A stretch of DNA of 64,000 bases from Fodinibacter sp963695175. GTDB taxonomy: Bacteria; Actinomycetota; Actinomycetes; Actinomycetales; Dermatophilaceae. The notes beneath the pieces were generated by a model that saw only the letters and a list, made by a program, of their open reading frames with translations, did not search any database and had not been told where the DNA came from. Shown one piece after another: positions 35,876 through 43,359 of the stretch (positions within the stretch are counted from its first letter, which is position 1; each line of letters opens with the position of its first letter). Position numbers and translations under genes: made by a program. Location: assembly GCA_963695175.1 (NCBI GenBank), contig CAVOGG010000004.1, positions 930,001-994,000 on the forward strand, written 5' to 3'.

Positions 35876-36786
35876 GCGTGCTCACCCTGGACCAGACCTC
35901 GCGCTGGTACGGCAACGTCGTCGCCGTCAACGGCATCTCGATGACCGTGCGCCCCGGGGTGACCGGCCTGCTCGGCCCCAACGGCGCCGGCAAGACGACC
36001 CTCATCGCGTTGATGTCCGGCTTCCTCGCCCCTTCGGCGGGCACCGTCACCCTGGACGGCGACCCCGTGTGGCGACACACCGACGCGTATCGCACCATCG
36101 GCCTGGTGCCCGAGCGCGAGCTGAGCTTCGGCTACCTCACCGGGCGCCAGTTCGTGCTGGCCAACGCCGAGCTGCACGGCCTCGACGACCCCGGGGCCGC
36201 CACCGAGCGGGCGCTCGAGGTGGTCGAGATGACCGACCCCGCCGAGCGCCGGATCGGCACCTACTCCAAGGGCATGCGCCAGCGGGTGAAGCTCGCCTCG
36301 GCGCTCGTGCACGACCCGAGCGTGCTGCTGCTCGACGAGCCGTTCAACGGCGTCGACCCGCGCCAGCGGCTGCACCTGATGGCCCTGCTGCGCCGGATGG
36401 GCAGCGAGGGGCGCACCGTGCTGTTCAGCTCGCACATCCTCGAGGAGGTCGAGCAGGTGGCCCGCCAGATCGAGGTCGTCGTGTCCGGGCGGCACGCGGC
36501 GTCCGGCGACTTCGGGCAGATCCGCCGGCTGATGACCGACCGGCCGGTGCAGTACGTCGTCGTCGCGGACGACGACCGCGCGCTCGCGGCATCCCTCATC
36601 GCGGAGCCCTCGGTGGTGGCCGTCTCGCTGCGCCGCGAGGGCGGGGTCGACGTGTCGGTGTCGGACTTCGGCTCGTTCGCGGTGCGGCTGCCGCGGGTGG
36701 CGCGCCAGCACGGCATCCGCATCCGCGAGCTGACCCCCACCGACGAGTCGCTCGAGAGCGTCTTCGCCTACCTGGTGGGCGGCTGA
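35872..36786 (+). CDS. ABC transporter ATP-binding protein 2
   Basis: A 304-residue ATPase: Walker A GPNGAGKTT, signature YSKGMRQR, Walker B LLLDEPFNGVD, switch His in FSSHILEEV. The C-terminal ~75 residues form a regulatory extension. It is a paralogue of ATP-binding protein 1, and the alternating ATPase-permease-ATPase-permease order suggests two half-systems or one hetero-tetramer. Confidence 0.9.
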   Translation: MSVLTLDQTSRWYGNVVAVNGISMTVRPGVTGLLGPNGAGKTTLIALMSGFLAPSAGTVTLDGDPVWRHTDAYRTIGLVPERELSFGYLTGRQFVLANAELHGLDDPGAATERALEVVEMTDPAERRIGTYSKGMRQRVKLASALVHDPSVLLLDEPFNGVDPRQRLHLMALLRRMGSEGRTVLFSSHILEEVEQVARQIEVVVSGRHAASGDFGQIRRLMTDRPVQYVVVADDDRALAASLIAEPSVVAVSLRREGGVDVSVSDFGSFAVRLPRVARQHGIRIRELTPTDESLESVFAYLVGG

Positions 36787-36789
36787 GCG

Positions 36790-37497
36790 ATGAACACGAC
36801 ACTGCTGCGCCTGTCTGCCCAGGCCCTCTTCGGCCGCCGTCGGGGCATCGTGCTGCTGCTCATCCCCGCCGCCCTGCTCGTGCTGTCGGTGTTCGTGCGG
36901 CTGCTCACCGACAAGCAGGTGGGCGTCGACGCCGCGGTCGGCCTGGGCTACACGCTGGCGCTGCCGCTGGTCGCCCTGCTCGCCTCCACGGCGGTGCTCG
37001 GCCCGGAGGTCGACGACGGCTCGATCGTCTACCTGCTCGCGAAACCGGTGAGCCGACACGTCATCGCGGTGAGCAAGTTCGCCACGGCCTGGGGCGCCAC
37101 CATGGCGCTCGGCGCACTGCCGCTCTTCGTGGCCGCGGTGGTGCTCGACCCGTCGGAACCGCGGAGGGCGGTCGCCATCGGTATCGGCGCCGCGGTGGCC
37201 GGCACGGTCTACACGGCGCTGTTCCTCGGGCTCGCCGCGCTCACCCGGCACGCCGTGGTCATCGGGCTGCTCTTCGCGCTGCTCTGGGAGGGAGCGCTCG
37301 GTTCGGTGTTCGCCGGGGTGCGGTGGCTGTCGATCGGCGCCTGGGGCCGCGAGGTGGCCAGCGCGATCAGCCCCTCGGTGGATGCCGCGGGCACCGGTCT
37401 CGCGTACGGCGTGGTCGCCGCGACCCTCGTCACCGCGGTGGCCGTGTGGTTCACCGGTGACCGGCTGCGCTCCTTCACGCTGCGCGGGGACGAGTAG
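36790..37497 (+). CDS. ABC-2-type permease 2
   Basis: A 235-residue protein with about six membrane helices (IVLLLIPAALLVLSVFVRLL is the first). VDDGSIVYLLAKPVSRHV matches the corresponding loop of permease 1, marking it as a paralogue. It starts 3 nt after the second ATPase gene and is last in the operon; the ECF sigma promoter begins only 5 nt after its stop. Confidence 0.82.
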   Translation: MNTTLLRLSAQALFGRRRGIVLLLIPAALLVLSVFVRLLTDKQVGVDAAVGLGYTLALPLVALLASTAVLGPEVDDGSIVYLLAKPVSRHVIAVSKFATAWGATMALGALPLFVAAVVLDPSEPRRAVAIGIGAAVAGTVYTALFLGLAALTRHAVVIGLLFALLWEGALGSVFAGVRWLSIGAWGREVASAISPSVDAAGTGLAYGVVAATLVTAVAVWFTGDRLRSFTLRGDE

Positions 37498-37502
37498 GTG
37501 TT

Positions 37503-37530
37503 TGAACCGCGCAGGCGGTCCGCGCGTAGT
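37503..37530 (+). promoter_or_regulatory. ECF sigma-type promoter (site 1, autoregulatory)
   Basis: TGAACC at 37503-37508 and CGTAGT at 37525-37530, separated by 16 nt, lie just upstream of the ECF sigma gene. The same -35/16 nt/CGT-type arrangement recurs three more times within 5 kb. TGAACC...CGT resembles promoters described for mycobacterial SigL-type factors. Confidence 0.75.
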
Positions 37531-37548
37531 GCATCGGTAGGAGGTCGG

Positions 37549-38061
37549 ATGCCGGAGCACGCGGTGGCCCTGATGCAGCAGCTGCATGACGAACATGCCG
37601 CTGCCCTGTGGGGATACTGCCTGCGCCTGACCGGGCAGGACCGGGCCCGCGCCGAGGACGTCGTGCAGGAGACCCTGCTGCGCGCCTGGCGGAACCACGA
37701 CCGGCTCGACGAGTCACGCGGGTCGGTGCGGTCGTGGCTGTTCACCGTGGCACGCAACATCGTCATCGACGAGTGGCGCACGTCGCGCTCGCAGCACGAG
37801 GTGGCCGTGGCCGAGGTGCCCGAGGGCCGCGTCGAGATCGACCACACCGACCAGCTGCTGACGTCGTGGCTGGTCGCCGAGGCCGTGACGTCGTTGTCCT
37901 CGGACCACCGGGCGGTGCTGCTCGAGTGCTACTACCGGGGAGCGTCGGTCGCCCAGGCCGCGAGCCGGCTCGGCATCCCCGAAGGAACGGTGAAGTCACG
38001 TACCCACTACGCGTTGCGGGCACTCCGGCTGGCGTTGCAGGAGATGGGGGTCGGCGCATGA
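37549..38061 (+). CDS. ECF RNA polymerase sigma factor (SigL-like)
   Basis: A 170-residue two-domain sigma-70 factor. Region 2: QDRARAEDVVQETLLRAWRN and VRSWLFTVARNIVIDEWR; region 4: LSSDHRAVLLECYYRGASVAQAA with the HTH LGIPEGTVKSRTHYALRAL. It recognises extracytoplasmic-stress-type promoters. ATG at 37549 follows TAGGAGG; an upstream in-frame GTG (37498) overlaps the presumed promoter and is rejected. The stop overlaps the anti-sigma start (ATGA), the classical sigma/anti-sigma coupling. Four matching promoter sites nearby suggest its local regulon. Confidence 0.92.
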   Translation: MPEHAVALMQQLHDEHAAALWGYCLRLTGQDRARAEDVVQETLLRAWRNHDRLDESRGSVRSWLFTVARNIVIDEWRTSRSQHEVAVAEVPEGRVEIDHTDQLLTSWLVAEAVTSLSSDHRAVLLECYYRGASVAQAASRLGIPEGTVKSRTHYALRALRLALQEMGVGA

Positions 38062-38783
38062 CCTGCCAGTACTCCCACCTCGACGGCGCCTACGTGCTGG
38101 GCTCGCTCTCGCCCGCCGAGCGGCTCGAGTTCGAGGCACACCTGCCGGGCTGCGCCGAGTGCAGCCGCGGGGTGCGCGAGCTCGCCGGCCTGCCGGGCCT
38201 GCTGGCCCAGGTCGACGTGGCCGACCTCGAGGTGCCCACCCCCGACGCCCCGCTGCCCCAGACCCTGTTGCCCGCACTCGTGCGGGAGGCCCGCGGTGAG
38301 CAGCGGCGGCACTCGGTGCTCACGGCCGCGGTGGCCGCGGCGGTGGCGGCGGTCTTCGTCAGTGCGCTCGCGATCGGGGGCGCCTTCGACCGGTCGACCC
38401 CGACCACCTCGGCCACCTCGGCCGCGAAGCCCACGGCCAGCCGCACCGTCGCGCCCGTGGGTGAGGCGATGCTGCCGGTCGGGGCCGTGCCGGTGAAGGC
38501 GGCCGTCGCGCTCACCGGTGTGGCGTGGGGGACCAAGCTCGACCTGACCTGCTCCTACGAGAGCGTCGGCGCCGGTGGAAGCGAGTACGACAAGGACACG
38601 CTGTCGGCCTACGCGTTGGTCGTGCACACCCGCGAGGGGGCCATGGAGCAGGTGGCGACCTGGAAGGCCCTGCCCGGCAGGACCATGCGGCTGACCGGGG
38701 CGACCGCGACCGGCCGCACCGACATCACCACGGTCGAGGTCCGCACCACCGAGGGTCGGGTCCTGCTGACCCTGCCCCAGTGA
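38058..38783 (+). CDS. zinc-finger anti-sigma factor (RslA-like)
   Basis: A 241-residue membrane anti-sigma factor. The N-terminal ZAS domain holds the Hx3Cx2C motif HLPGCAEC (His28, Cys32, Cys35), with Cys3 or His7 as a possible fourth ligand; a single transmembrane helix lies at ~85-107, followed by a Thr/Ser-rich linker and a ~100-residue extracytoplasmic domain (VALTGVAWGTKLDLTCSY). It should bind and silence the preceding sigma factor until a redox or envelope signal releases it, which may involve loss of zinc. Confidence 0.88.
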   Translation: MTCQYSHLDGAYVLGSLSPAERLEFEAHLPGCAECSRGVRELAGLPGLLAQVDVADLEVPTPDAPLPQTLLPALVREARGEQRRHSVLTAAVAAAVAAVFVSALAIGGAFDRSTPTTSATSAAKPTASRTVAPVGEAMLPVGAVPVKAAVALTGVAWGTKLDLTCSYESVGAGGSEYDKDTLSAYALVVHTREGAMEQVATWKALPGRTMRLTGATATGRTDITTVEVRTTEGRVLLTLPQ

Positions 38784-38806
38784 GTCGTCGGCCCGGTTGC
38801 TGGTCG

Positions 38807-38843
38807 GCGAGGGTCGTGGCGCCCGCGGGGTCGTGACCCTCGC
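38807..38843. terminator. hairpin between anti-sigma gene and convergent small gene
   Basis: GCGAGGGTC (38807-38815) pairs with GACCCTCGC (38835-38843) over 9 bp; the loop is 19 nt. It lies between two converging stops. Confidence 0.5.
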
Positions 38844-38873
38844 GTCGTGGCCCGAGCGCGAGGTCCGGCGTGC

Positions 38874-39098
38874 TCAGCGCGGCCCGCTGCCACCGCTGTC
38901 GTTGCTGCCCATCTCGTCCCCGGTCGGCCCGCCCCCGGTCGGGCCGTCCCAGGCGCGCGCCCAGTCGGTGTGGTCCCCGCCGCGAGGGACCGGTTGCCGG
39001 GGGTCCGGTTCGAGCGTCGGGTCCGGGCCACCGAGCAGGTCGCGGACGGAGAGGACGACCACGAGCACGCCGACGCCGATCAACAACCACAGCAGCAT
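38874..39098 (-). CDS. small single-helix membrane protein
   Basis: A 74-residue protein: an N-terminal hydrophobic helix (LLWLLIGVGVLVVVLSV) followed by a Gly/Pro/Asp-rich hydrophilic tail with GGDHTDWARAWDGP. GAGGAG stands 8 nt before ATG, which supports expression. No family recognised. It lies between the anti-sigma gene and the four-helix protein, on the minus strand. Confidence 0.6.
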   Translation of the reverse strand: MLLWLLIGVGVLVVVLSVRDLLGGPDPTLEPDPRQPVPRGGDHTDWARAWDGPTGGGPTGDEMGSNDSGGSGPR

Positions 39099-39220
39099 GC
39101 CGCGCTCCTCGCCCTGACGACTCCCGGTCCGGTTGTCGTCAGGCTAGGGCCCAGGGACCCTCCTGTCACGGGTCAGCCGCGGATGGCGAGGGGGCGTTCA
39201 GGCGCCCCATGCCGGTCGTC

Positions 39221-39607
39221 TCAGACGGTCTGGCGATCGGCTGTGGAGGTCTGGCGAACGAGCCAGGCCTCCCGCAACACCAACAGCCCACCGATGATGC
39301 ACACCACCTCGGCCGCCGCGGCCGTCAGCTGGTAGCCACCAGTCCACTGCTCGTGCACGTCGAACAGCCCCACCGTGGCCGACAGGATGAACGCCCCCAG
39401 GGTGCTCGCCCCGAAACCCGCGGCGAGGAAGCCCGGCACCCAGTGCCGCCAGGTCAGCAGCAGCACCGCGATCACCAGCCCGGCCACGGCGTTGAACAGG
39501 AACGCGGGCCCGATCACGTCGATGTCCCGCATGCCGTCCAGCCAGAGCTTGAGGTGCACGTACGCCGACACCAGCGCCGCCACAGCCGTCACGATCCGTG
39601 TCCCCAT
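39221..39607 (-). CDS. four-helix membrane protein, likely ECF-sigma target
   Basis: A 128-residue protein with four hydrophobic segments (VTAVAALVSAYVHLKLWLD, FLFNAVAGLVIAVLLLTW, FGASTLGAFILSATVGLF, AAAAEVVCIIGGLLVL). The His/Lys/Trp pattern YVHLKLW in helix 1 and one Cys in helix 4 are notable. Family not firmly recognised. GGAGG stands 6 nt before ATG. A TGAACC-16-CGTGAT promoter lies 63 nt upstream, divergent from an equivalent promoter of the dehydrogenase operon, so it likely belongs to the sigma regulon. Confidence 0.75.
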   Translation of the reverse strand: MGTRIVTAVAALVSAYVHLKLWLDGMRDIDVIGPAFLFNAVAGLVIAVLLLTWRHWVPGFLAAGFGASTLGAFILSATVGLFDVHEQWTGGYQLTAAAAEVVCIIGGLLVLREAWLVRQTSTADRQTV

Positions 39608-39669
39608 GAGAGCCTCCGTCCACCACTGCCCGTGCCACCCGGCGCGACCGCGCAGAGGGCCTTACTGTC

Positions 39670-39697
39670 ATCACGGGAGACGCGCACCGAAGGTTCA
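39670..39697 (-). promoter_or_regulatory. ECF sigma-type promoter (site 2, minus strand)
   Basis: Reading the minus strand, TGAACC (39697-39692) is followed by 16 nt and CGTGAT (39675-39670), 63 nt before the four-helix membrane protein. Same geometry as sites 1, 3 and 4. Confidence 0.7.
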
Positions 39698-39727
39698 CCG
39701 CGACCACGTTCGACCACGGTATCGACC

Positions 39728-39755
39728 TGAACCGCGGTCGTGCTGCCGCCGTGTG
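39728..39755 (+). promoter_or_regulatory. ECF sigma-type promoter (site 3)
   Basis: TGAACC (39728-39733), 16 nt, CGTGTG (39750-39755), 65 nt before the dehydrogenase gene. It is back-to-back with site 2; the two TGAACC boxes are 30 nt apart on opposite strands. Confidence 0.7.
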
Positions 39756-39819
39756 TAGGTTGAGGCGTCGCCCGACGGCGACGACCCGGTTCGGTGCAGC
39801 CTGGAAGGGAGTGCCTGCG

Positions 39820-40815
39820 ATGGCGGTTCAGGCCCGCGCGTTCTGGGTGCGCGAGCCGGGTGTCGGCGAGATCCGGCCGACGACGGTGCCGACCCCGGGC
39901 CCCGGCGAGGTGCTCGTGCGCACCCTGCGCACCGGCATCAGCCGTGGCACCGAGACGCTGGTCTTCCGGGGCGGTGTACCGGCCGACCAGCGCGAGGTGA
40001 TGCGGGCGCCGCACCAGGAGGGTGACCTGCCCGGGCCGGTGAAGTACGGCTACCTCAACGTCGGTGTCGTCGAGGTGGGGCCGCCGAACCTGTTGGGGCG
40101 CACCGTCTTCTGCCTCTACCCGCACCAGAGCTTCTTCGTCGTGGCGGCCGATGCCGTCGTCGTCGTGCCCGACGACGTGCCGCCCGACCGAGCCGTGCTG
40201 GCCGGCACCGTCGAGACCGCCGTCAACGCGATGTGGGATGCCGCCCCGCTCGTCGGCGACCGGGTCGCCGTGGTGGGGGCCGGGATGGTGGGGCTGTGCG
40301 TCGCCCGGCTGCTCTCCGGAGTCCCCGGGGCCGAGGTGACCGTCATCGACGTCGACCGCACCCGCGCGCCCCTCGCGGAGCTGATGGGGGCCGGGTTCGC
40401 GCTGCCCGGCGACGCCCCCAGCGGGTGCGACCTGGCCGTGCACGCGAGCGCGACGTCGGCGGGGCTGCAGCTCGCCCTCGACGTCCTCGCGCGGGAGGGC
40501 ACGGTGATCGACCTCAGCTGGTACGGCGACACCGAGGTCACCCTGCGGCTCGGGGGGTCGTTCCACTCGAGCCGGTTGTCGGTGCGGGCCAGCCAGGTCG
40601 GCACCGTGTCACCGGCGCAGCGCGGGCGGCGCACCGCCGCGGACCGGCTGGCCCTGGCGCTGCAGCTGCTGCGCGACCCCGCGTTCGACGCGCTGCTCAC
40701 CGGCAGCTCGCCCTTCGACGAGCTGCCCGACGTGATGAGCCGGCTGGCCGACGGCAGCCTGCCGGCGTTGTGCCACACCGTGACCTACCCCGAGGAGACG
40801 CCGTGTTCAGCGTGA
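39820..40815 (+). CDS. zinc-less MDR-family dehydrogenase of the pterin-like cluster
   Basis: A 331-residue medium-chain dehydrogenase/reductase. The GroES-like N-terminus begins QARAFWVREPGVGEI; the Rossmann motif is VAVVGAGMVGLCVARLL with VIDVDRTRAPL as the nucleotide-binding acid. Where catalytic-zinc enzymes have Cys-Gly-x-Asp this one has SRGTETLV, so zinc catalysis is unlikely. Substrate unknown; its context predicts a pterin, flavin-like or sugar intermediate. GGAAGGGA precedes ATG. The 3' end overlaps the next gene by 13 nt. First gene after ECF promoter site 3. Confidence 0.82.
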   Translation: MAVQARAFWVREPGVGEIRPTTVPTPGPGEVLVRTLRTGISRGTETLVFRGGVPADQREVMRAPHQEGDLPGPVKYGYLNVGVVEVGPPNLLGRTVFCLYPHQSFFVVAADAVVVVPDDVPPDRAVLAGTVETAVNAMWDAAPLVGDRVAVVGAGMVGLCVARLLSGVPGAEVTVIDVDRTRAPLAELMGAGFALPGDAPSGCDLAVHASATSAGLQLALDVLAREGTVIDLSWYGDTEVTLRLGGSFHSSRLSVRASQVGTVSPAQRGRRTAADRLALALQLLRDPAFDALLTGSSPFDELPDVMSRLADGSLPALCHTVTYPEETPCSA

Positions 40816-41201
40816 CCGTCCGCGACCACATGATGATCGCCCACAGCCTGCGCGGCGAGGTGTTCGGGCCGGCCCAGGGGCTGCACGGGGCCACCTACGT
40901 CGTCGACGCGACCGTGCGCGCCGACACCCTCGACGGCGACGGGGTCGTCGTCGACATCGGCCGGGCGGCCGCCGCGCTCGCCGCGGTGGTCGGTGGGCTC
41001 AGCTACCGCAACCTCGACGACGACCCGTCGCTCGCCTCGGTCAACACGACGACCGAGCGACTGGCGCAGGTCGTGGCCGACCGGCTCGCCGACCGCATCC
41101 ACGTGGGCGACCTCGGTCGTGATGCCGGTGAGCTGGCGTCGCTGCACGTCAGCCTGCGGGAGTCGCACATCGCCTGGGCCTCCTACGAGCGCGATCTGTG
41201 A
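40803..41201 (+). CDS. divergent 6-carboxytetrahydropterin synthase (QueD/PTPS) homologue
   Basis: A 132-residue T-fold protein. His14 (MIAHSL) and His28 (LHGATY) match two zinc ligands of QueD/PTPS, but the third His of the usual HGH is Ala30, the catalytic Cys before LHG is missing, and the usual LDH segment reads NLDDD. NTTTERLAQVVADRL and SLRESHIAWASY keep the fold pattern and a pterin-binding Glu. It probably binds a pterin-like compound but catalyses something other than the QueD reaction. GTG start inside the dehydrogenase gene; the stop overlaps the glycosyltransferase start (GTGA). Confidence 0.82.
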   Translation: MFSVTVRDHMMIAHSLRGEVFGPAQGLHGATYVVDATVRADTLDGDGVVVDIGRAAAALAAVVGGLSYRNLDDDPSLASVNTTTERLAQVVADRLADRIHVGDLGRDAGELASLHVSLRESHIAWASYERDL

Positions 41202-42268
41202 CGCTGCTGCACGTGGTCGTGCCGGACGGGGTCGACGACCCGGCCCGGCCGAGCGGTGGCAACACGTACGACCGGCGGCTCTGCAGCGAGCTCACCGCGC
41301 TCGGGTGGGAGGTGCGTGAGGATGCCGTGCAGCCCGAGAACCGCTGTGGGGAAACCGTGTTCACGGCATCCGCGGTGTCGGAGGTTCTCGCGCGCCTGCC
41401 GAGGGGCGGCGTCGTGCTCCTTGACGGCCTCGTCGCGTCCGACCAGGCGGAGGCCCTGCGCGCCGAGGCGGCCCGGCTGCGCCTGGTGGTGCTCGTGCAC
41501 CTGCCGCTGGGGCTCGGCGGGCCCGGCGGCGGGGGTGCCGACGTGCGGGCGCGTGAGGCCGCGGCACTGCGGTGCGTCGACGCCGTCGTGACGACCAGCA
41601 GGTGGACCCGGCGCTGGTTGCTCGACGCCTACGGGCTCGACCCGTCCCGTGTCACCGTCGCCGTGCCGGGCGTCGAGCCGGCCGCCGCGGTCACCCGTGA
41701 CCCGGGCGGTCGGCGGCTGCTGTGCGTCGGGGCGGTGATCGCGGCCAAGGGGCACGACGTTCTCCTGGAGGCGCTTGCCCGGGTCGACGGCCCCGGCTGG
41801 GTCTGCACGTGCGTCGGCTCGCTCGAACGGGATCCGGCCTTCGTCGGGCGGCTGCGCACCCGGGCCGTCGAGCTCGGTGTGGCCGAACAGGTGCAGCTCA
41901 CCGGCGCGCTGGGCGGTGCCGCCCTCGATGCCGCCTACGCGCGTGCTGACCTCCTCGTCACCGCGTCGCGGGGTGAGACCTACGGCATGGCCGTCACCGA
42001 GGCGCTGGCCCGGGGCGTCCCGGTGCTGGCGACCCGAGTCGGCGGCCTCCCGGAGGCCGTGGGTCATGCACCCGGCGGGAGGCGTCCCGGCATCCTCGTA
42101 CCGCCCGACGACCCCGGGGCGCTCGCCGGGGCGCTCCAGCAGTGGCTCGGGGACCCCGGGCTGCGGGCGCACCTGCGCGCCGCGGCCGAGGAGCGGCGTG
42201 CCACCCTGCCCACCTGGTCGTCAACGAGCGAAGTGGTTGCCCGCGTGCTCACTGCCGTGGCAGGCTGA
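41198..42268 (+). CDS. GT4-family glycosyltransferase
   Basis: A 356-residue GT-B fold glycosyltransferase. The N-terminal acceptor domain begins LLHVVVPDGVDDPARPSGGN; the C-terminal donor domain has LCVGAVIAAKGHDVLLEAL and the EX7E motif GETYGMAVTEALARG. No signal peptide or membrane segment, so it acts in the cytoplasm on a nucleotide-sugar donor. In this operon it may glycosylate the product of the pterin-like pathway (inference). GTG start overlaps the upstream stop. Confidence 0.87.
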   Translation: MTLLHVVVPDGVDDPARPSGGNTYDRRLCSELTALGWEVREDAVQPENRCGETVFTASAVSEVLARLPRGGVVLLDGLVASDQAEALRAEAARLRLVVLVHLPLGLGGPGGGGADVRAREAAALRCVDAVVTTSRWTRRWLLDAYGLDPSRVTVAVPGVEPAAAVTRDPGGRRLLCVGAVIAAKGHDVLLEALARVDGPGWVCTCVGSLERDPAFVGRLRTRAVELGVAEQVQLTGALGGAALDAAYARADLLVTASRGETYGMAVTEALARGVPVLATRVGGLPEAVGHAPGGRRPGILVPPDDPGALAGALQQWLGDPGLRAHLRAAAEERRATLPTWSSTSEVVARVLTAVAG

Positions 42269-42284
42269 CCGATCCCGGCTCAGG

Positions 42285-42312
42285 TGAACCGGGTCGGCCA
42301 CGGCCCCGTATG
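42285..42312 (+). promoter_or_regulatory. ECF sigma-type promoter (site 4, inside the cluster)
   Basis: TGAACC (42285-42290), 16 nt, CGTATG (42307-42312), 55 nt before the membrane-protein start codon. It gives the second half of the cluster its own start. An in-frame ATG at 42310 lies inside this -10 element and so is rejected as a start codon. Confidence 0.7.
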
Positions 42313-42366
42313 TTTCGGAGTACAGGTTCTCCGTTCCCGACTCGGAGCCCCGACGACCGGGAGGCC

Positions 42367-43359
42367 GTGATCGACGCGACGTGGTGGAGGTGGGCGCGTC
42401 CGCTCGTCGGCGCGTTCGTGCTCGCTGCGCTCGTCGTCGGGCTGGGTACCGGCCCGTTCCTGGATGCGCTGCGCGCCACCGACGCCCGAGCCCTGACCGC
42501 CGGCGCACTCATCGCCCTGGTCACCACGATGTGCGGGGCGTGGCGGTGGCGGCTCGTCGCGCGCCGGCTCGGTGCCGACATCACCATGACCGGTGCCCTC
42601 GCCTCCTGCTACCGCGCCCAGTTCCTCAACGTCACGCTGCCCGGTGGGGTGCTCGGCGACGTCGGGCGAGGGGTGCAGCACGGCCGAGTCGGGGGCGACG
42701 TCGGCCGCGGGCTGCGTGGCGTCGCGTGGGAGCGCACGGCCGGCCAGCTCGTGCTCGCCGTGCTCACCGGCGTCGCCCTGCTGTTCGCCCGTCCCTTCGA
42801 CCTGCCCCGGTTCGGCGGCACGTCGGCGACCGTGGTCGGCGTCCTGCTCGTCACCACGGCCGTCGCCGTCTTCGTCGTAGCCCGGAAGCGCGGCCACCGG
42901 GCCACCCGGTGGTTGCACCTCGTGGCCGCCGACCTGCGTGCGCTGCGGCACGGCCCGGCGTCCCTCGGCATCGTCGTCGCCTCGGTGCTCGCCGTCGGCG
43001 GGCACCTCGCCACCTTCGTGCTCGCCGCCCGCACGGTCGGGGTGCGCACCCCCGTGACCGAGCTGCTGCCCCTGGCCCTGGTCGTGCTCCTGGTGTCGGC
43101 CGTGCCCCTCAACCTCGCCGGGTGGGGCCCGCGCGAGGGCGCCGCGACGTGGGCCTTCGCGGCCGCCGGGCTGGGCGCGGCATCCGGTCTTGCCACCGCC
43201 GTCGCGTTCGGGGCCATCGCCTTCGTCGGCACCCTGCCCGGCGCCGCCCTGCTGCTCGCCGGCCGGGTGCGTCGGCACCGGCCAGAGGTGCCGGCAGGGG
43301 CGACGACGGTCGGCGGGCCGTCGAGGCTGGATGCCGTGGGCGGTGGGTCGCATGGCTGA
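42367..43359 (+). CDS. lysylphosphatidylglycerol-synthase TM-region / UPF0104-like membrane protein
   Basis: A 330-residue integral membrane protein with about seven to eight helices. RAQFLNVTLPGGVLGDVGRG and VPLNLAGWGPREGAATWAFA are the conserved segments of the LPG-synthase_TM/AglD family. There is no aminoacyl-transfer domain. Stand-alone members are thought to act as flippases or in glycolipid export, so export or flipping of a glycosylated product is a reasonable guess. GTG at 42367 follows GGGAGG very closely. It overlaps the RibD-like gene by 8 nt. Confidence 0.8.
   Translation: MIDATWWRWARPLVGAFVLAALVVGLGTGPFLDALRATDARALTAGALIALVTTMCGAWRWRLVARRLGADITMTGALASCYRAQFLNVTLPGGVLGDVGRGVQHGRVGGDVGRGLRGVAWERTAGQLVLAVLTGVALLFARPFDLPRFGGTSATVVGVLLVTTAVAVFVVARKRGHRATRWLHLVAADLRALRHGPASLGIVVASVLAVGGHLATFVLAARTVGVRTPVTELLPLALVVLLVSAVPLNLAGWGPREGAATWAFAAAGLGAASGLATAVAFGAIAFVGTLPGAALLLAGRVRRHRPEVPAGATTVGGPSRLDAVGGGSHG

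Noticed and set aside
42310..42312. ATG as start of the LPG-synthase-like protein
   Set aside because: It lies inside the -10 element of promoter site 4 and has no ribosome-binding site; GTG at 42367 starts the conserved protein.
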